A DNA stretch of 64,000 nt from Amycolatopsis sp. CA-230715 (lineage in GTDB: Bacteria; Actinomycetota; Actinomycetes; Mycobacteriales; Pseudonocardiaceae): contig NZ_CP059997.1 in assembly GCF_018736145.1 (NCBI RefSeq), forward strand, positions 2,293,501 through 2,357,500. Direction: 5' to 3'. Below, piece by piece: positions 17,589-27,262 of this stretch. The notes under the pieces were generated by a model. That model had not been told where the DNA came from and ran no database searches. It saw only the letters and a list, made by a program, of their open reading frames with translations. The position numbers and the translations under genes were made by a program. Each line of letters starts with the position of its first letter. The first letter of the stretch is position 1.

Positions 17589-19593
17589 CCGGCGGAATGC
17601 TGCTCACTCCCGGCTGGTACCGCTCGACCGGCCGCGGCGACGGCGCCTCCCGCCGGGCGGGCAGCGGGGCGAGCAGTCCCGCCGGGACCACGATCCGCGC
17701 CACGATGCCGGTCGTTTCGCCGGTGCGGCTCTCGTTCGGGCGCAGGCTCACGCCGATGCCGTGCCGCTTCGCCAGCCGCGCCACGACGTACAGGCCCATC
17801 CGCTTGGTCACCGAAACGTCGAGGCCCGGCGGGTCCGCGAGCCGGAGATTGGCCTCCGCCAGCTGGTCCGGCGACATCCCGATGCCGTGGTCGGCGATCT
17901 GGATCGCGAGCGACTGGTGCCGCGTCACCACCGGCTGGATGCCGACCCTCGTGCTCGGCTCCGAAAAGTCCGTCGCGTTGTCGAGCAGTTCGGCGAGCAG
18001 GTGCACGAGATCGCTCGCCACGTGTCCCCGCACGGCCACGAGCGGGATCGGGCCGATCTCGATCCGCGCGTACTGCTCCGCCTCCGAGACCGCGGCTCCG
18101 GTGACCTCCTCGACGGGCACCGGCTTCGGGCTCGAACTCGCCAGCCCGGCGCCGGAGAGCACCAGGAGGCTTTCGGCGTTGCGCCGCAGCCGGGTGGTCA
18201 AGTGGTCCAGTTCGAACAAACCCGCCAGGTAGTCGGGATCCTGCTCCTTCGCCTCGGACTGGTCGATGATGTCGAGCTGCCGTTCCACGATCCCGTTCGA
18301 ACGGCGGGACAGGCTCGCGAAGATCCCGTTGACCTTTTCGCGCAGCGAAGCCTGTTCCGCGGCCATGTCCAGCGCGCACCGGTGCACCGCGTCGAACGCG
18401 CGCGCGACCTGCCCGACCTCCTCGGTGGTGTGCACCGGCACCGGTTCGATCGCGCGCCCGGCGACCTCGGCCGGATCGCGGGCGCGCATGATCTGCTCGA
18501 CCGATCCCGGCAACTGCCCTTCGACCTCGAGTGCGTGGTCGCGCAGGTCGCGCAGCGGCTGCACCAGCGAGCGCGCCACCAAGTAGGTCAGGGCCAGCGT
18601 GACGAGCAGCCCGGCCAGGATGATGGCCGACGTGATCGCGAGCGCGCGGTATTCGGCGCCGATCAGTCCTTCGGCGTGCTCTGCCGCGTCCTCGAACAGG
18701 TGCCGTTCGAATCCCCGGATCAGGTCGATGGTCGCCGAACAGAGCTGGGAGACCGTCGGCACGTCGAGATCGAGCGGGATCCCCGCCTTCGCGCGCATCA
18801 GGGCGAGGTGCTGGATTTCGAACCGCTTCGCGACCAGATCGCCGGAAACCCTGGTGGCGTAGTCGGCTTGCACGCGCGGCGACGCGACGGTGTTGAAGCG
18901 GTCCATCGCGGCGAGCAGGTTCGCCTCGGCGGTGACCAGTTGCCGGAGTTCGGCGGGTTCGAACGCGCCGTGCACCGCCGCGGTGTGCAGATAAGTGTTC
19001 TGCTGCGCCGAAAACTCCTTGACGTCGGCGAGGAAGGTCAACGCGTCGTGCCGGTGCTGCATCCCCCGATCGGTGACGTCCGCGCCGAACTGGTCCGCGA
19101 CCACGGTGAGCGCGCTGATCACGGCGGTGTAGCTCGTCTGCACCGCGAGATCGGAGAAACCGGGTGCGCGCGCCGCGTCGCGAAGTTTGTCCAGGCTGTG
19201 GATCCGGGTCATCGCCTGCTGGTAGAACGCGCTGGTCGCGTCGTCGTGGAGATCGGCGACGTCCTCCTCGTCTTCGCGCAACGCCGATACCGCGTCGCGG
19301 GAACGCTGGATCCGGGCGTCGAGGGCACCGCGGTCGGCGCGCCCGCCCGCGATCCACACCGACATCGCTTCTCGTTCGTCCTGCACGGCGTCGGCGACCA
19401 CGGCCGTCTCGCGGTCCAGTTCGATCCACTTGCCCGCGCGTTCGTAGACCGCGCTGTTTTCGAAAGCGTCGGCGACGTGGAGACCCGCGAGGAAGAGCGC
19501 GGCCACCGTCGGCAGCACGACCACCAACGCGACTTTCGCGCGCAGGCGCCAGTTCCGAAGCCCGTGGACCTGATCACGGCTTGGCTCTGGCAC
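17542..19593 (-). CDS. Nitrate-sensing-type (NIT/HAMP) sensor histidine kinase
   Basis: 683 residues. One membrane helix near residue 25, a large extracellular helical NIT-like domain, a second helix near 335, HAMP, then a kinase core. DHLTTRLRRNAESLLVL is the H-box region of the actinobacterial conservon-type (CvnA-like) kinases. The ATPase domain has ELLDNATDFSEPS (N-box) and DHGIGMSPDQL (G1). A Pro/Arg-rich tail ends the protein. GTG 19593 follows GGGGAGGAG. Conservon partners (roadblock protein, DUF742, GTPase) are not adjacent, so this kinase is an orphan here. Confidence 0.83.
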   Translation of the reverse strand: MPEPSRDQVHGLRNWRLRAKVALVVVLPTVAALFLAGLHVADAFENSAVYERAGKWIELDRETAVVADAVQDEREAMSVWIAGGRADRGALDARIQRSRDAVSALREDEEDVADLHDDATSAFYQQAMTRIHSLDKLRDAARAPGFSDLAVQTSYTAVISALTVVADQFGADVTDRGMQHRHDALTFLADVKEFSAQQNTYLHTAAVHGAFEPAELRQLVTAEANLLAAMDRFNTVASPRVQADYATRVSGDLVAKRFEIQHLALMRAKAGIPLDLDVPTVSQLCSATIDLIRGFERHLFEDAAEHAEGLIGAEYRALAITSAIILAGLLVTLALTYLVARSLVQPLRDLRDHALEVEGQLPGSVEQIMRARDPAEVAGRAIEPVPVHTTEEVGQVARAFDAVHRCALDMAAEQASLREKVNGIFASLSRRSNGIVERQLDIIDQSEAKEQDPDYLAGLFELDHLTTRLRRNAESLLVLSGAGLASSSPKPVPVEEVTGAAVSEAEQYARIEIGPIPLVAVRGHVASDLVHLLAELLDNATDFSEPSTRVGIQPVVTRHQSLAIQIADHGIGMSPDQLAEANLRLADPPGLDVSVTKRMGLYVVARLAKRHGIGVSLRPNESRTGETTGIVARIVVPAGLLAPLPARREAPSPRPVERYQPGVSSIPPVRRRRAGARGSRPVR

Positions 19594-19860
19594 GACGGAC
19601 TCCTCCCCAGTTTGCCGCCCCGGTCGGTCTGTCCTCCGGTGTGAACGGTTGGCGAAGAGCGTCCGATTGGGCGTCGACCCTATCGGCCACTGAGCGGAAA
19701 GGGAAGGCTGAACGGCGTCTCGTGCACCGGATTCCCAGAACGGTGACCGGAGAGGACTTCACCAACTGTGTCCAGGGGACCGCTTGACGTCACCCGGTGG
19801 ACTGAACCATTCTCACATTACGCCGCCGTCGCCGAACAAAACCGAAACTGGAGCTGCCCC

Positions 19861-20781
19861 ATGCCCCGTACCCTCGTCGCACGCGCCGCGATCGGCGCGA
19901 TCGTCCTGTTGGGTGCGTCGCTCTCCGCGTGCAGCTCCAGCGGCCAGGGCTCGACGGCGCCGGGCGGCAGCACGCAGAACCTGCTCGACCGCGCCCCCGT
20001 CGCCTCCGATGCCGAGCTCGCGCAGTCGCCGACCGCGGCCGCCATCAAGAAGCGGGGACAGCTCACCGTCGGCGGCTCGCTGGACGCGCCGCTGCTGTCC
20101 CAGCAGAACCCGGTCACCGGCGGGGTCGAAGGCTTCGACGCGACACTGGGCAAGCTGCTGGCCAAGTACATCACCGGCCAGCCGGCGGCGAGGATCATCG
20201 AGTCGAGTTCGGTCACCCGCGAGCCGCTGCTGGCGAACGGCACCGTCGACGTCGTGCTGCAGACCTACACCATTTCCCAGGAGCGCGCGAAGAAAGTCAG
20301 CTTCGCCGGGCCGTACCTGGTGTCGGGGCAGGCCATCGCCACGTTGAAGGAGACCACCGGCATCAGCAAGCCGCAGGACCTCGCGGGCAAGAAGGTCGTC
20401 GCGGGCGCCAACACGCCGGCGATCGCGGCGGTCAAGGAAAAGGCCCCGACCGCCGACGTCGTCACCTTCGACACCGACCCGGAATGCGTGCTCGGCCTCG
20501 AACAGGGACGCGGCGTCGCCTACGTGCAGGACCTCACGCTGCTCGCCGCCCAGTCCCAGCTGAACAAGAAGATCAAGATCGTCGGGCAGCCGTTCACCAG
20601 CGACCCGTACGGCATCGGGCTCAAGCTCGGCGACGACACGTTCAAGAAGTTCGTCAACGACTGGCTGAAGAAGATCCAGGACGCCGGCCTGTGGCAGGAG
20701 GCGTGGAAGTCGTCGCTCGGGACCGTCGTCGAGGGCGAGGCACCGACACCGCCCGCCATCGGTTCCGTGCCGGGATCCTGA
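19861..20781 (+). CDS. Polar amino-acid ABC transporter substrate-binding lipoprotein (GluB-like)
   Basis: 306 residues. Lipoprotein signal with lipobox LSAC (Cys24), then a family-3 solute-binding domain (RGQLTVGGSLDAPLLS, GFDATLGKLLAKYI, LANGTVDVVLQTYTISQERAKKVSFAGPY). Glutamate/aspartate-type substrate is suggested by similarity of layout to GluB of the actinobacterial GluABCD system. It is 34 bp upstream of the permease gene, in one operon. Confidence 0.83.
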   Translation: MPRTLVARAAIGAIVLLGASLSACSSSGQGSTAPGGSTQNLLDRAPVASDAELAQSPTAAAIKKRGQLTVGGSLDAPLLSQQNPVTGGVEGFDATLGKLLAKYITGQPAARIIESSSVTREPLLANGTVDVVLQTYTISQERAKKVSFAGPYLVSGQAIATLKETTGISKPQDLAGKKVVAGANTPAIAAVKEKAPTADVVTFDTDPECVLGLEQGRGVAYVQDLTLLAAQSQLNKKIKIVGQPFTSDPYGIGLKLGDDTFKKFVNDWLKKIQDAGLWQEAWKSSLGTVVEGEAPTPPAIGSVPGS

Positions 20782-20815
20782 ACCGCGGCACCGAGAACCG
20801 CCGCACCGTTCCGAG

Positions 20816-22300
20816 ATGAACGTCGTACTGGACAACCTCGGCCTGCTCGCCGACGGACTGCTCACCACCGTGGAGCTGACCGCGCTGACGGTCGTGGTCG
20901 CGCTCCCGCTCGGGCTGCTGCTGGTGGCCTGCCGGGTGTCCCCCGTCCGTCCACTGAGGATAGTCGCGGGCGCCTACGTCGAGCTGCAGCAGAACATCCC
21001 GCTGCTGGTGTGGATCGTGCTGTGGGTGTTCGCGCTGCCGGAAATCGGTTTGACCATGCCGCTGGCGACCACCGTCGTGGTGGCGAGCGGGCTGTATTCG
21101 GCGGCGTACTACGCCGAAACCGTGCGCGCCGGGATCAACTCCGTGCCGCTCGGGCAGACCGAAGCGGCGCGGGCGCTCGGTTTCGGGACCGTCCGCACGC
21201 TGGCGAGCATCGTGCTGCCGCAGGCGGTGCGCGCGGTCGTCCAGCCGCTGGGCAACCTCACCATCATGGTCGCGATGAACACGGCGCTCGCCGCGGCGGC
21301 GGGTGTCGTCGAACTGACCGCGACCGCGCACCGGATCAACCTCGCCGCGGCCGATCCGATCCTGTTGTTCACCGCGGCCGGTGTCGGGTACGCGGCGCTC
21401 GCCGTGCTGATCTCCGCGATCACCGGGCGGCTCGAACGCAAGCTGTTGCTCCAGCGCGCCGGGGACGCACCGGGCGGTGGGCGGCTTTTCGACCACCCCG
21501 GGCCGAAAACCCGCCGCCGCACGCGGAACGCGTCGGTTGTCGCCACCGCGGTCGCGCTCGCCGCGATCTCCGCAGCCGTGGTCAGGTTCGCCGCCGCGGG
21601 ACAGCTCGACCCGGCGTTGTGGTCGCCGTTCGGCACCTGGCCGATCTGGCGGTACCTGCTCGACGGGCTCGGCTCGACCGCGCTCGCCGCCGTCCTTTCG
21701 ATCGCGCTCGGCGCCGCGGGCGGACTCGTCGTCGCGCTCGCCCGCCTGTCGCGGTTCGCGGTGCTGCGCGCGATCGGCCGCGCGTACGTCGAGGTCATCC
21801 GGGTCGTGCCCGCGCTGCTGCTGGTGTACGTGACGTTGTTCGCGCTCCCCGGTTACGGCCTCGACCTGCCCCTGCTGTGGAAGCTCGTCGTCCCGCTCGC
21901 GGTCAGCAGTGCCGCCGGGTTCGCCGAGGTCTTCCGCGCCGGGATCACCGGGATCGACACCGGGCAACGGGAAGCGGCCGCGGCGGTCGGCCTGCGCCCG
22001 GCCCAGGTCATGCGGCACGTGCTGCTGCCGCAGGCGGTGCGGCGCGCGGCGCCCGCGCTGGTCAGCCAGTGCGTGGGCCTGCTGAAGGACACCAGCCTCG
22101 GTTACGTCGTCAACTACGGCGAGCTGCTCGCGAGCGGAAAGGTGCTGGCCACGTTCACCCACGCCCTGCTGCCCACCTACCTCGTCGTGGCGCTGGTCTA
22201 CCTCGTCATCAACGGCACGCTCTCCCAGCTCGTGCGCACGCTCGAAACACGCGGCCGGATGCTGGCCGGGTCTGCGGTGGCACACCAAGCCACCCGTTGA
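20816..22300 (+). CDS. Fused two-domain amino-acid ABC permease (GluC-GluD-like fusion)
   Basis: 494 residues, about twice the length of a HisM-type permease. Two complete permease modules are joined by a short Arg-rich linker around residues 225-240. Each has its own EAA loop for contacting the ATPase: GQTEAARALGFGTVRTLASI near 113-132 and GQREAAAAVGLRPAQVMRHV near 383-402. In the related corynebacterial system these are separate genes, gluC and gluD. No gluA-type ATPase lies in the operon, so an ATPase must come from elsewhere. Confidence 0.8.
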   Translation: MNVVLDNLGLLADGLLTTVELTALTVVVALPLGLLLVACRVSPVRPLRIVAGAYVELQQNIPLLVWIVLWVFALPEIGLTMPLATTVVVASGLYSAAYYAETVRAGINSVPLGQTEAARALGFGTVRTLASIVLPQAVRAVVQPLGNLTIMVAMNTALAAAAGVVELTATAHRINLAAADPILLFTAAGVGYAALAVLISAITGRLERKLLLQRAGDAPGGGRLFDHPGPKTRRRTRNASVVATAVALAAISAAVVRFAAAGQLDPALWSPFGTWPIWRYLLDGLGSTALAAVLSIALGAAGGLVVALARLSRFAVLRAIGRAYVEVIRVVPALLLVYVTLFALPGYGLDLPLLWKLVVPLAVSSAAGFAEVFRAGITGIDTGQREAAAAVGLRPAQVMRHVLLPQAVRRAAPALVSQCVGLLKDTSLGYVVNYGELLASGKVLATFTHALLPTYLVVALVYLVINGTLSQLVRTLETRGRMLAGSAVAHQATR

Positions 22301-22349
22301 CCGTCGAGTTGTTGACAATCCGAGAACTCCCGGCACAAGATCTCGCACC

Positions 22350-23669
22350 ATGCGGAAGGCGGAGCCGGTCGACCGGCGGGCACGGGAGGTCCGCCGCGTC
22401 GTCGTGTCGTCGCTGCTCGGCACCTCCATGGAGTGGTACGAATACTTCATCTACGGGCTGTTCGCGGCGCTCGTGTTCAACAAGCTGTTCTTCCCCGCGC
22501 TCGATCCGGCGGTCGGCAGCATCGCGTCCCTGCTGACCTTCGCGGTCGGGTTCGTCGCCAGGCCCATCGGCGCGGTGCTCTTCGGGCACCTCGGCGACCG
22601 CGTCGGCCGCAAGACCACGCTGATCACGACCATCGTGCTGATCGGCACCGCGACCGGGGCGATCGGCCTGCTGCCGACCTACTCCTCGATCGGCATCGCC
22701 GCGCCGGTCCTGCTGGCCGTTCTCCGGTTCGTGCAAGGACTTTCGCTCGGCGGCGAATGGAGCGGGGCGGTGCTGATGGCCGTCGAACACGCGCCGGTGG
22801 AGAAGCGGGCCTGGTACGGGTCGATGCCCCAGCTCGGTTCGCCGATCGGGACGATCGCCTCGTCCGCGGTGGCCTCCGCGGTCACCCTGCTCCCCGACGA
22901 GCAGCTGCTCGCCTGGGGCTGGCGAATCCCGTTCCTGCTGGCGTTCCCGTTCCTCGCGGTCGCCGTCTACCTGCGGCTGCGCGTCGAGGAATCCCCGCTG
23001 TTCCAACGCGTTCAAGCCGAACGCAGGGAAGTCCGCGTCCCGCTGGTGAAGCTGCTGCGCACCAGCTGGGGCAGGCTGCTCGCCGCCGCGGCCGCCGCGA
23101 TGTTCGCCTCCGGCGCGTTCTTCCTGCTGACCACCTACGCGGTCGGCTTCGGCACCAAGACCCTCGGCCTGTCCGCCGACACGATGCTGCTCGCGACCTT
23201 GCTCGGCGCGCTGCTCGAAGGCGTCTGCATCGTCGTGTCCGGGCGCTTGGCCGACCGCGGGGCGCCGTGGCGGATCATGGCCGTCGGCGGTGCTGTCTGC
23301 GTCGTCGCGGCGTTCCCCCTGACCGCGATGATCGCGACCGGCGACGCCGTGCTGGTCGTGCTCGGCGTCGCCGTCGGGATCGGCCTGCTCGGCATTCCCT
23401 ACGGCCCCATGGGAACCCTGCTTTCGCAGCTGTTCACCGACGACACCCGGTACAGCGCGGTCGCGGTCTCCTACAACATCGCGGGACTGATCGGCGGGTT
23501 CGTGCCGTCGCTCGCGCTCGCGATGTCGACCGCGCTCGACGGGTCCGCGTGGGTCATCGGCATCCTGTTCGCCGTCATCTGCGTCGTCATCACGGCGGGT
23601 TCCGTCGCGGCCGGGCTGTTGCTGCGCAAGGAAACCGCGCTCACCGTGGCGAACGCGCCGGGCGCATGA
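22350..23669 (+). CDS. MFS transporter, metabolite:H+ symporter (ShiA/MhpT-like)
   Basis: 439 residues, twelve membrane helices. SLLGTSMEWYEYFIYGLFAALVF is the signature first helix of the metabolite:H+ symporter subfamily (ShiA, ProP, KgtP), with the MFS motif GHLGDRVGRKTTL and RFVQGLSLGGEWSGA. Substrates in this group are organic acids or zwitterions. It follows the amino-acid permease by 49 bp and may be cotranscribed. Its 3' end overlaps the convergent MFS gene by 29 bp. Confidence 0.83.
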   Translation: MRKAEPVDRRAREVRRVVVSSLLGTSMEWYEYFIYGLFAALVFNKLFFPALDPAVGSIASLLTFAVGFVARPIGAVLFGHLGDRVGRKTTLITTIVLIGTATGAIGLLPTYSSIGIAAPVLLAVLRFVQGLSLGGEWSGAVLMAVEHAPVEKRAWYGSMPQLGSPIGTIASSAVASAVTLLPDEQLLAWGWRIPFLLAFPFLAVAVYLRLRVEESPLFQRVQAERREVRVPLVKLLRTSWGRLLAAAAAAMFASGAFFLLTTYAVGFGTKTLGLSADTMLLATLLGALLEGVCIVVSGRLADRGAPWRIMAVGGAVCVVAAFPLTAMIATGDAVLVVLGVAVGIGLLGIPYGPMGTLLSQLFTDDTRYSAVAVSYNIAGLIGGFVPSLALAMSTALDGSAWVIGILFAVICVVITAGSVAAGLLLRKETALTVANAPGA

Positions 23670-25044
23670 GTGCGGCGGCGGCGAAGCAGGCGAGCACCAG
23701 CCCCGCGGCCGTCCAGAACGTGGCCTGCGCGGCGTGCGGCGCGCCACCGGAGCCACCGAGGTAGACACCGCCCAGCACCGCGACACCGAGCGTGGCGCCG
23801 AGCTGCTGCACGGCGTTGATCAGGCCCGCGGCCGAGCCGATCTCCTGCGGGCTCACCACGTGCAGTGCCGAGGTGAAGAACGCGGGCGTGAAGAGACCGA
23901 CGCCGAACCCGATGACGAGCAGCGCGCACAACAGCGGCACCGGACTCGCCGCTGAGTACGCGAAAATCGCGGCCAGCAGGCCGATGAGCAGCACCCCGAG
24001 CCCGGCGAACAGCACGCGGTCGCCGAACCTCGGCACCAGGTGCGCGCCCGACACCCACGAAGTGACCGCCATACCGACCGACCACGGCACCAGGGTCAGC
24101 CCCGCGCTCAGCACGGTCGCCGACTCGCCGAGCTGCTTTTCGAGCACGACCACGAGGGTCAGCCCGGTGGTGACGGCGAAGAACAACGTCGAAGTGATCA
24201 GCGCGGCGGGGAAGACCCGGCGGGTGAAGAGGCTGACTTCGACCAGCGGACGCCCGCCGCGGCGCGCGGTCCGCCGCTGGTGCGCGACGAAGACAAGCAG
24301 GACCGCGAGGCCCGCGCCGAGCGCGCACCAGCTGCCCGTGGACAGGTGCGCGGCATCCGATTCGATCAGCGGGTAGACGATCAGGGCGACGCCGAGCATC
24401 GCGAGCGCGGTCCCGGCGGGGTCGAGACCGGGCCGCCGCGGCGCCCGGTCCTCCCGCATCTTCGGCGCGATGGCGAGCACGAGGACCGAAAGCGGGATGT
24501 TGACCAGGAACACGGCCCGCCAGGAGGAGCCGAACAGGTTCGCGTGCGTCAGCACGCCGCCGAGGACGGGCCCGCAGACCGCGGACAGCCCCATCACCGG
24601 CCCGATGCTGCCGAGCGCCTTCGCGATCTCGGATCCCGTGAACATCGTTTTGATGAGGCCGATGGTCTGCGGGATGATCATCGCCGCCGCCGCTCCCTGC
24701 ACGGCGCGGAATCCGATCAGGAGACCCGCCGACGGGCTCAGCGCGCACGCCAGCGAGGAAAGCATGAAGCCGGTGACGCCGATCCGGAACACCCGGCGGC
24801 GGCCGAAGACGTCGCCGAGCCTGCCGCCGGTGATGAGCAGGACCGCGAACGGCAGCGTGTAGGCGGTGCTGAACCACTGGATGTCGGACACCGCGCCGCC
24901 GAGGGCTTCGTGCACGGCGGGGCCCGCCACCTGCACGATCGTGGAGTCCAGCAGGTTCATCGCCTCGGCCACGAGCAGCGCGGTGAGCGCCGCCCATCTC
25001 CAGCGGTAGGGCGTTTCGGCGGGCGAAGACAGGGTTTCCGGCAC
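23641..25044 (-). CDS. MFS drug-efflux transporter, DHA2 (EmrB/QacA-like) family
   Basis: 467 residues with about fourteen membrane helices. Motif A (GGRLGDVFGRRRVFRIG), NLLDSTIVQVAGPAV in helix 1 and the antiporter-like GPVLGGVLTHANLFGSSWRAVFLVNIP identify a DHA2 exporter. ATG 25044 with GGGAGG upstream. It is followed on the same strand by nothing coupled and is preceded by another DHA2 gene 120 bp away. Likely proton-driven efflux of drugs or natural products; substrate unknown. Confidence 0.83.
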   Translation of the reverse strand: MPETLSSPAETPYRWRWAALTALLVAEAMNLLDSTIVQVAGPAVHEALGGAVSDIQWFSTAYTLPFAVLLITGGRLGDVFGRRRVFRIGVTGFMLSSLACALSPSAGLLIGFRAVQGAAAAMIIPQTIGLIKTMFTGSEIAKALGSIGPVMGLSAVCGPVLGGVLTHANLFGSSWRAVFLVNIPLSVLVLAIAPKMREDRAPRRPGLDPAGTALAMLGVALIVYPLIESDAAHLSTGSWCALGAGLAVLLVFVAHQRRTARRGGRPLVEVSLFTRRVFPAALITSTLFFAVTTGLTLVVVLEKQLGESATVLSAGLTLVPWSVGMAVTSWVSGAHLVPRFGDRVLFAGLGVLLIGLLAAIFAYSAASPVPLLCALLVIGFGVGLFTPAFFTSALHVVSPQEIGSAAGLINAVQQLGATLGVAVLGGVYLGGSGGAPHAAQATFWTAAGLVLACFAAAALMRPARSPR

Positions 25045-25164
25045 GGGAGGTTCCTCTCACGGTTGCGACACGCCGGACTCCGGAGCCCTCACACCGCCCC
25101 GGTCCGACCGTCGCTCAGCGTGCCGAAACCTCCCGATTTCATTCCAATCAGATCGGTGGATTGG

Positions 25165-26700
25165 TCAGTTTTTTCCACAGAAGGCATCCACAGTCGTGGA
25201 TTCATCCACAGTGCGCGGTCGCAGCAGGACCGCGGTCGCGAACGCGATGAGCAGCAGCGCCACCGCGCTCGCGCCGGCGGCGACGCGGACACCGTGGTCG
25301 TAAGCGGAGGCCGCGGCCGTGAGCACGGAGCGCGCCCGGTCCGGGGGCAAGGCCGCGGCGACCTCGGCCGCGCCGCCGACCCCGCTGCGTGTGGCGTGGG
25401 CCTGGTCCGCGGACAGGAACGGGAACGCCGGAATTCCGCCGCGGTACCCGAGCCCGGCGACACTGCCGAGCACCGCGACCCCGATCCCGGCGGACAGTTC
25501 GAACGACGTCTCCTGGATCGCGGCGGCCTCACCGGCTCGTTCCGGCCGGACCGCGGAGGTGATGACGTCGGCCCCCGAGGTCATGATGATTCCGGCGCCG
25601 AACCCCGACACCACGAGCACCACGGCCAGTACCGGGTAGGCCGAAACCGTGGCGCTGAACGCGAAAAACGCCAGCGCGACAGCGAATCCGGCGAGGGCTG
25701 CCGTCATGACCGCGCGGGCACCGAACCGCGCCACGATGCCGGGCGCCGACGTCGCGCCGAGCGCGCCGGCGACGGCGAGCGGCACGATCGCGGCACCCGC
25801 CTCGAGCGGCGAGAGGCCCCGCGCCTGCTGGAACCACTGCATCAGCAGGAACAACACGGCGACGTACGAGCCGAAGCAGCCGAAGATCGCCAGCACGGCG
25901 ACCGTGAACCGGCGCTCCCGGAACAGCCCGAGATCCACGAGCGCGCGGCTGCTCCGGCGTTGCCGCCGCACGAACCCGGCGAGCAGCAGCACGCCCGCAC
26001 CGCCGACGAGCAAGCTCTCCCAGCCGTGCCCGTCGGCCGACGCGAGCTGTTTCAGGCCGTAGGCGAACCCGCCGAGGCCGAGCACGGAAAGGAGCACGCT
26101 CACCGGATCGATGCGGCGCGGCACCGGGTTCCGCGACTCCGGGATGACCCTCGCCCCGACGGCCAGCACGATCGCGACGATCGGCACGTTCACCAGGAAG
26201 ACCGCGCCCCAGTGGAAGTGCTCGACGAGCAGCCCGCCGAGAACCGGGCCGAGCGCGGTCCCGACGCTGTGCGCCGCGGTCCAGACCCCGATCGCGAACG
26301 CCCGCTCCCTGGCGTCGGTGAACAGGGTGCGGATGATCGCGACGGTCGCCGCCATGATGAGCGCGGTGCCGAGGCCGAGCGCGGCGCGAGCGGCGATCAG
26401 CCACGGCACGCTGGTCGCGAACGCCGCGGCCAGCGAGGAAACCCCGAACACGGCGAACCCGGTGAGCACGACCTTCCGGCGGCCTGCGCGGTCGGCCAGC
26501 GCACCGCACACCACCAGGAACGCGGCCACGGTCAGGGAATAGGCGTCGACGATCCACAGCAGCGCCGGTCCGCTCGGCGCCAGATCGGCGGCGAGGCTCG
26601 GCACCGCGACATGCAGCACGGTCAGGTCGAGGCCGGCGAGCAGCAGGCTCACGCACAGGATCGCCAGCACCAGCCAGCGAACGGGGTTCAGATCGGTCAC
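25165..26700 (-). CDS. MFS drug-efflux transporter, DHA2 family
   Basis: 511 residues, fourteen predicted helices. CGALADRAGRRKVVLTG (motif A), LLLAGLDLTVLHVAVPSLA (helix 1) and GPVLGGLLVEHFHWGAVFLVN mark a DHA2 antiporter. GTG 26700 is chosen because AAAAAGG lies upstream and helix 1 follows; the frame is open further upstream without membrane sequence. It is divergent from an HxlR regulator, which probably represses it. Confidence 0.83.
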   Translation of the reverse strand: MTDLNPVRWLVLAILCVSLLLAGLDLTVLHVAVPSLAADLAPSGPALLWIVDAYSLTVAAFLVVCGALADRAGRRKVVLTGFAVFGVSSLAAAFATSVPWLIAARAALGLGTALIMAATVAIIRTLFTDARERAFAIGVWTAAHSVGTALGPVLGGLLVEHFHWGAVFLVNVPIVAIVLAVGARVIPESRNPVPRRIDPVSVLLSVLGLGGFAYGLKQLASADGHGWESLLVGGAGVLLLAGFVRRQRRSSRALVDLGLFRERRFTVAVLAIFGCFGSYVAVLFLLMQWFQQARGLSPLEAGAAIVPLAVAGALGATSAPGIVARFGARAVMTAALAGFAVALAFFAFSATVSAYPVLAVVLVVSGFGAGIIMTSGADVITSAVRPERAGEAAAIQETSFELSAGIGVAVLGSVAGLGYRGGIPAFPFLSADQAHATRSGVGGAAEVAAALPPDRARSVLTAAASAYDHGVRVAAGASAVALLLIAFATAVLLRPRTVDESTTVDAFCGKN

Positions 26701-26799
26701 GAGCCTTTTTTCGGTTACCGCGAGCACCGGGTCAAGTACGGTGATTCCGGTGCCATAGGCACACGCGGTATACCTTCGCTGGCGAGTAATTCGAGCGGG

Positions 26800-26823
26800 C
26801 TGCCGTGAAATGGCGCACGGTAG
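26800..26823. promoter_or_regulatory. Candidate HxlR operator
   Basis: CTGCCGTG and CACGGTAG form an inverted repeat (one mismatch, 8-bp spacer) just upstream of the preferred HxlR start, in the divergent region shared with the MFS gene. A self-complementary GGTATACC is nearby at 26767-26774. Confidence 0.35.
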
Positions 26824-26833
26824 TATCGGCTTC

Positions 26834-27262
26834 ATGAGGCAGGTTCGGGTGCGCGAACGCATCGAAGAGATGGCCGACTTCTGCGACGTCGAAGTGGCAC
26901 TGGCGGTGCTCGGCGGGAAATGGAAGCTGCTCATCGTGAAATACCTCGACACCGGACCGCACCGGTTCGGCGAGCTGAAGCGCGCGATGCCGGGTATCAC
27001 CCAGCGCATGCTCACCCGCCAGCTGCGCGAGCTCTCCGACGACGGGCTGGTCCTGCGCACCGCGTACGCCGAGGCCCCACCGAGAACGGAGTACCGCCTC
27101 ACCCCCGCCGGCGAGAGCCTGAAGTCGCTGATCTGCGATTTCGACCGGTGGGGCGCGTGGTATCGCGGCCACCTCCGCTCCCTCGCGAGCGAGGAGACGC
27201 CGGAGCCGGAATCGGCCCCGGCGCCACCGGCTACTTCAGATCGGCCCCGTACGGCTGGGTGA
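26834..27262 (+). CDS. HxlR-family transcriptional regulator
   Basis: 142 residues with the HxlR winged helix: FCDVEVALAVLGGKWKLLIV, then HRFGELKRAMPGITQRMLTR and RTEYRLTPAGESL. Cys18 in DFCDVE is at the position used by redox- or electrophile-sensing members. ATG 26834 is preferred; an in-frame ATG at 26810 would add eight residues and overlap the operator-like repeat. It is divergent from a DHA2 efflux pump, which fits a drug- or aldehyde-responsive circuit. Confidence 0.83.
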   Translation: MRQVRVRERIEEMADFCDVEVALAVLGGKWKLLIVKYLDTGPHRFGELKRAMPGITQRMLTRQLRELSDDGLVLRTAYAEAPPRTEYRLTPAGESLKSLICDFDRWGAWYRGHLRSLASEETPEPESAPAPPATSDRPRTAG

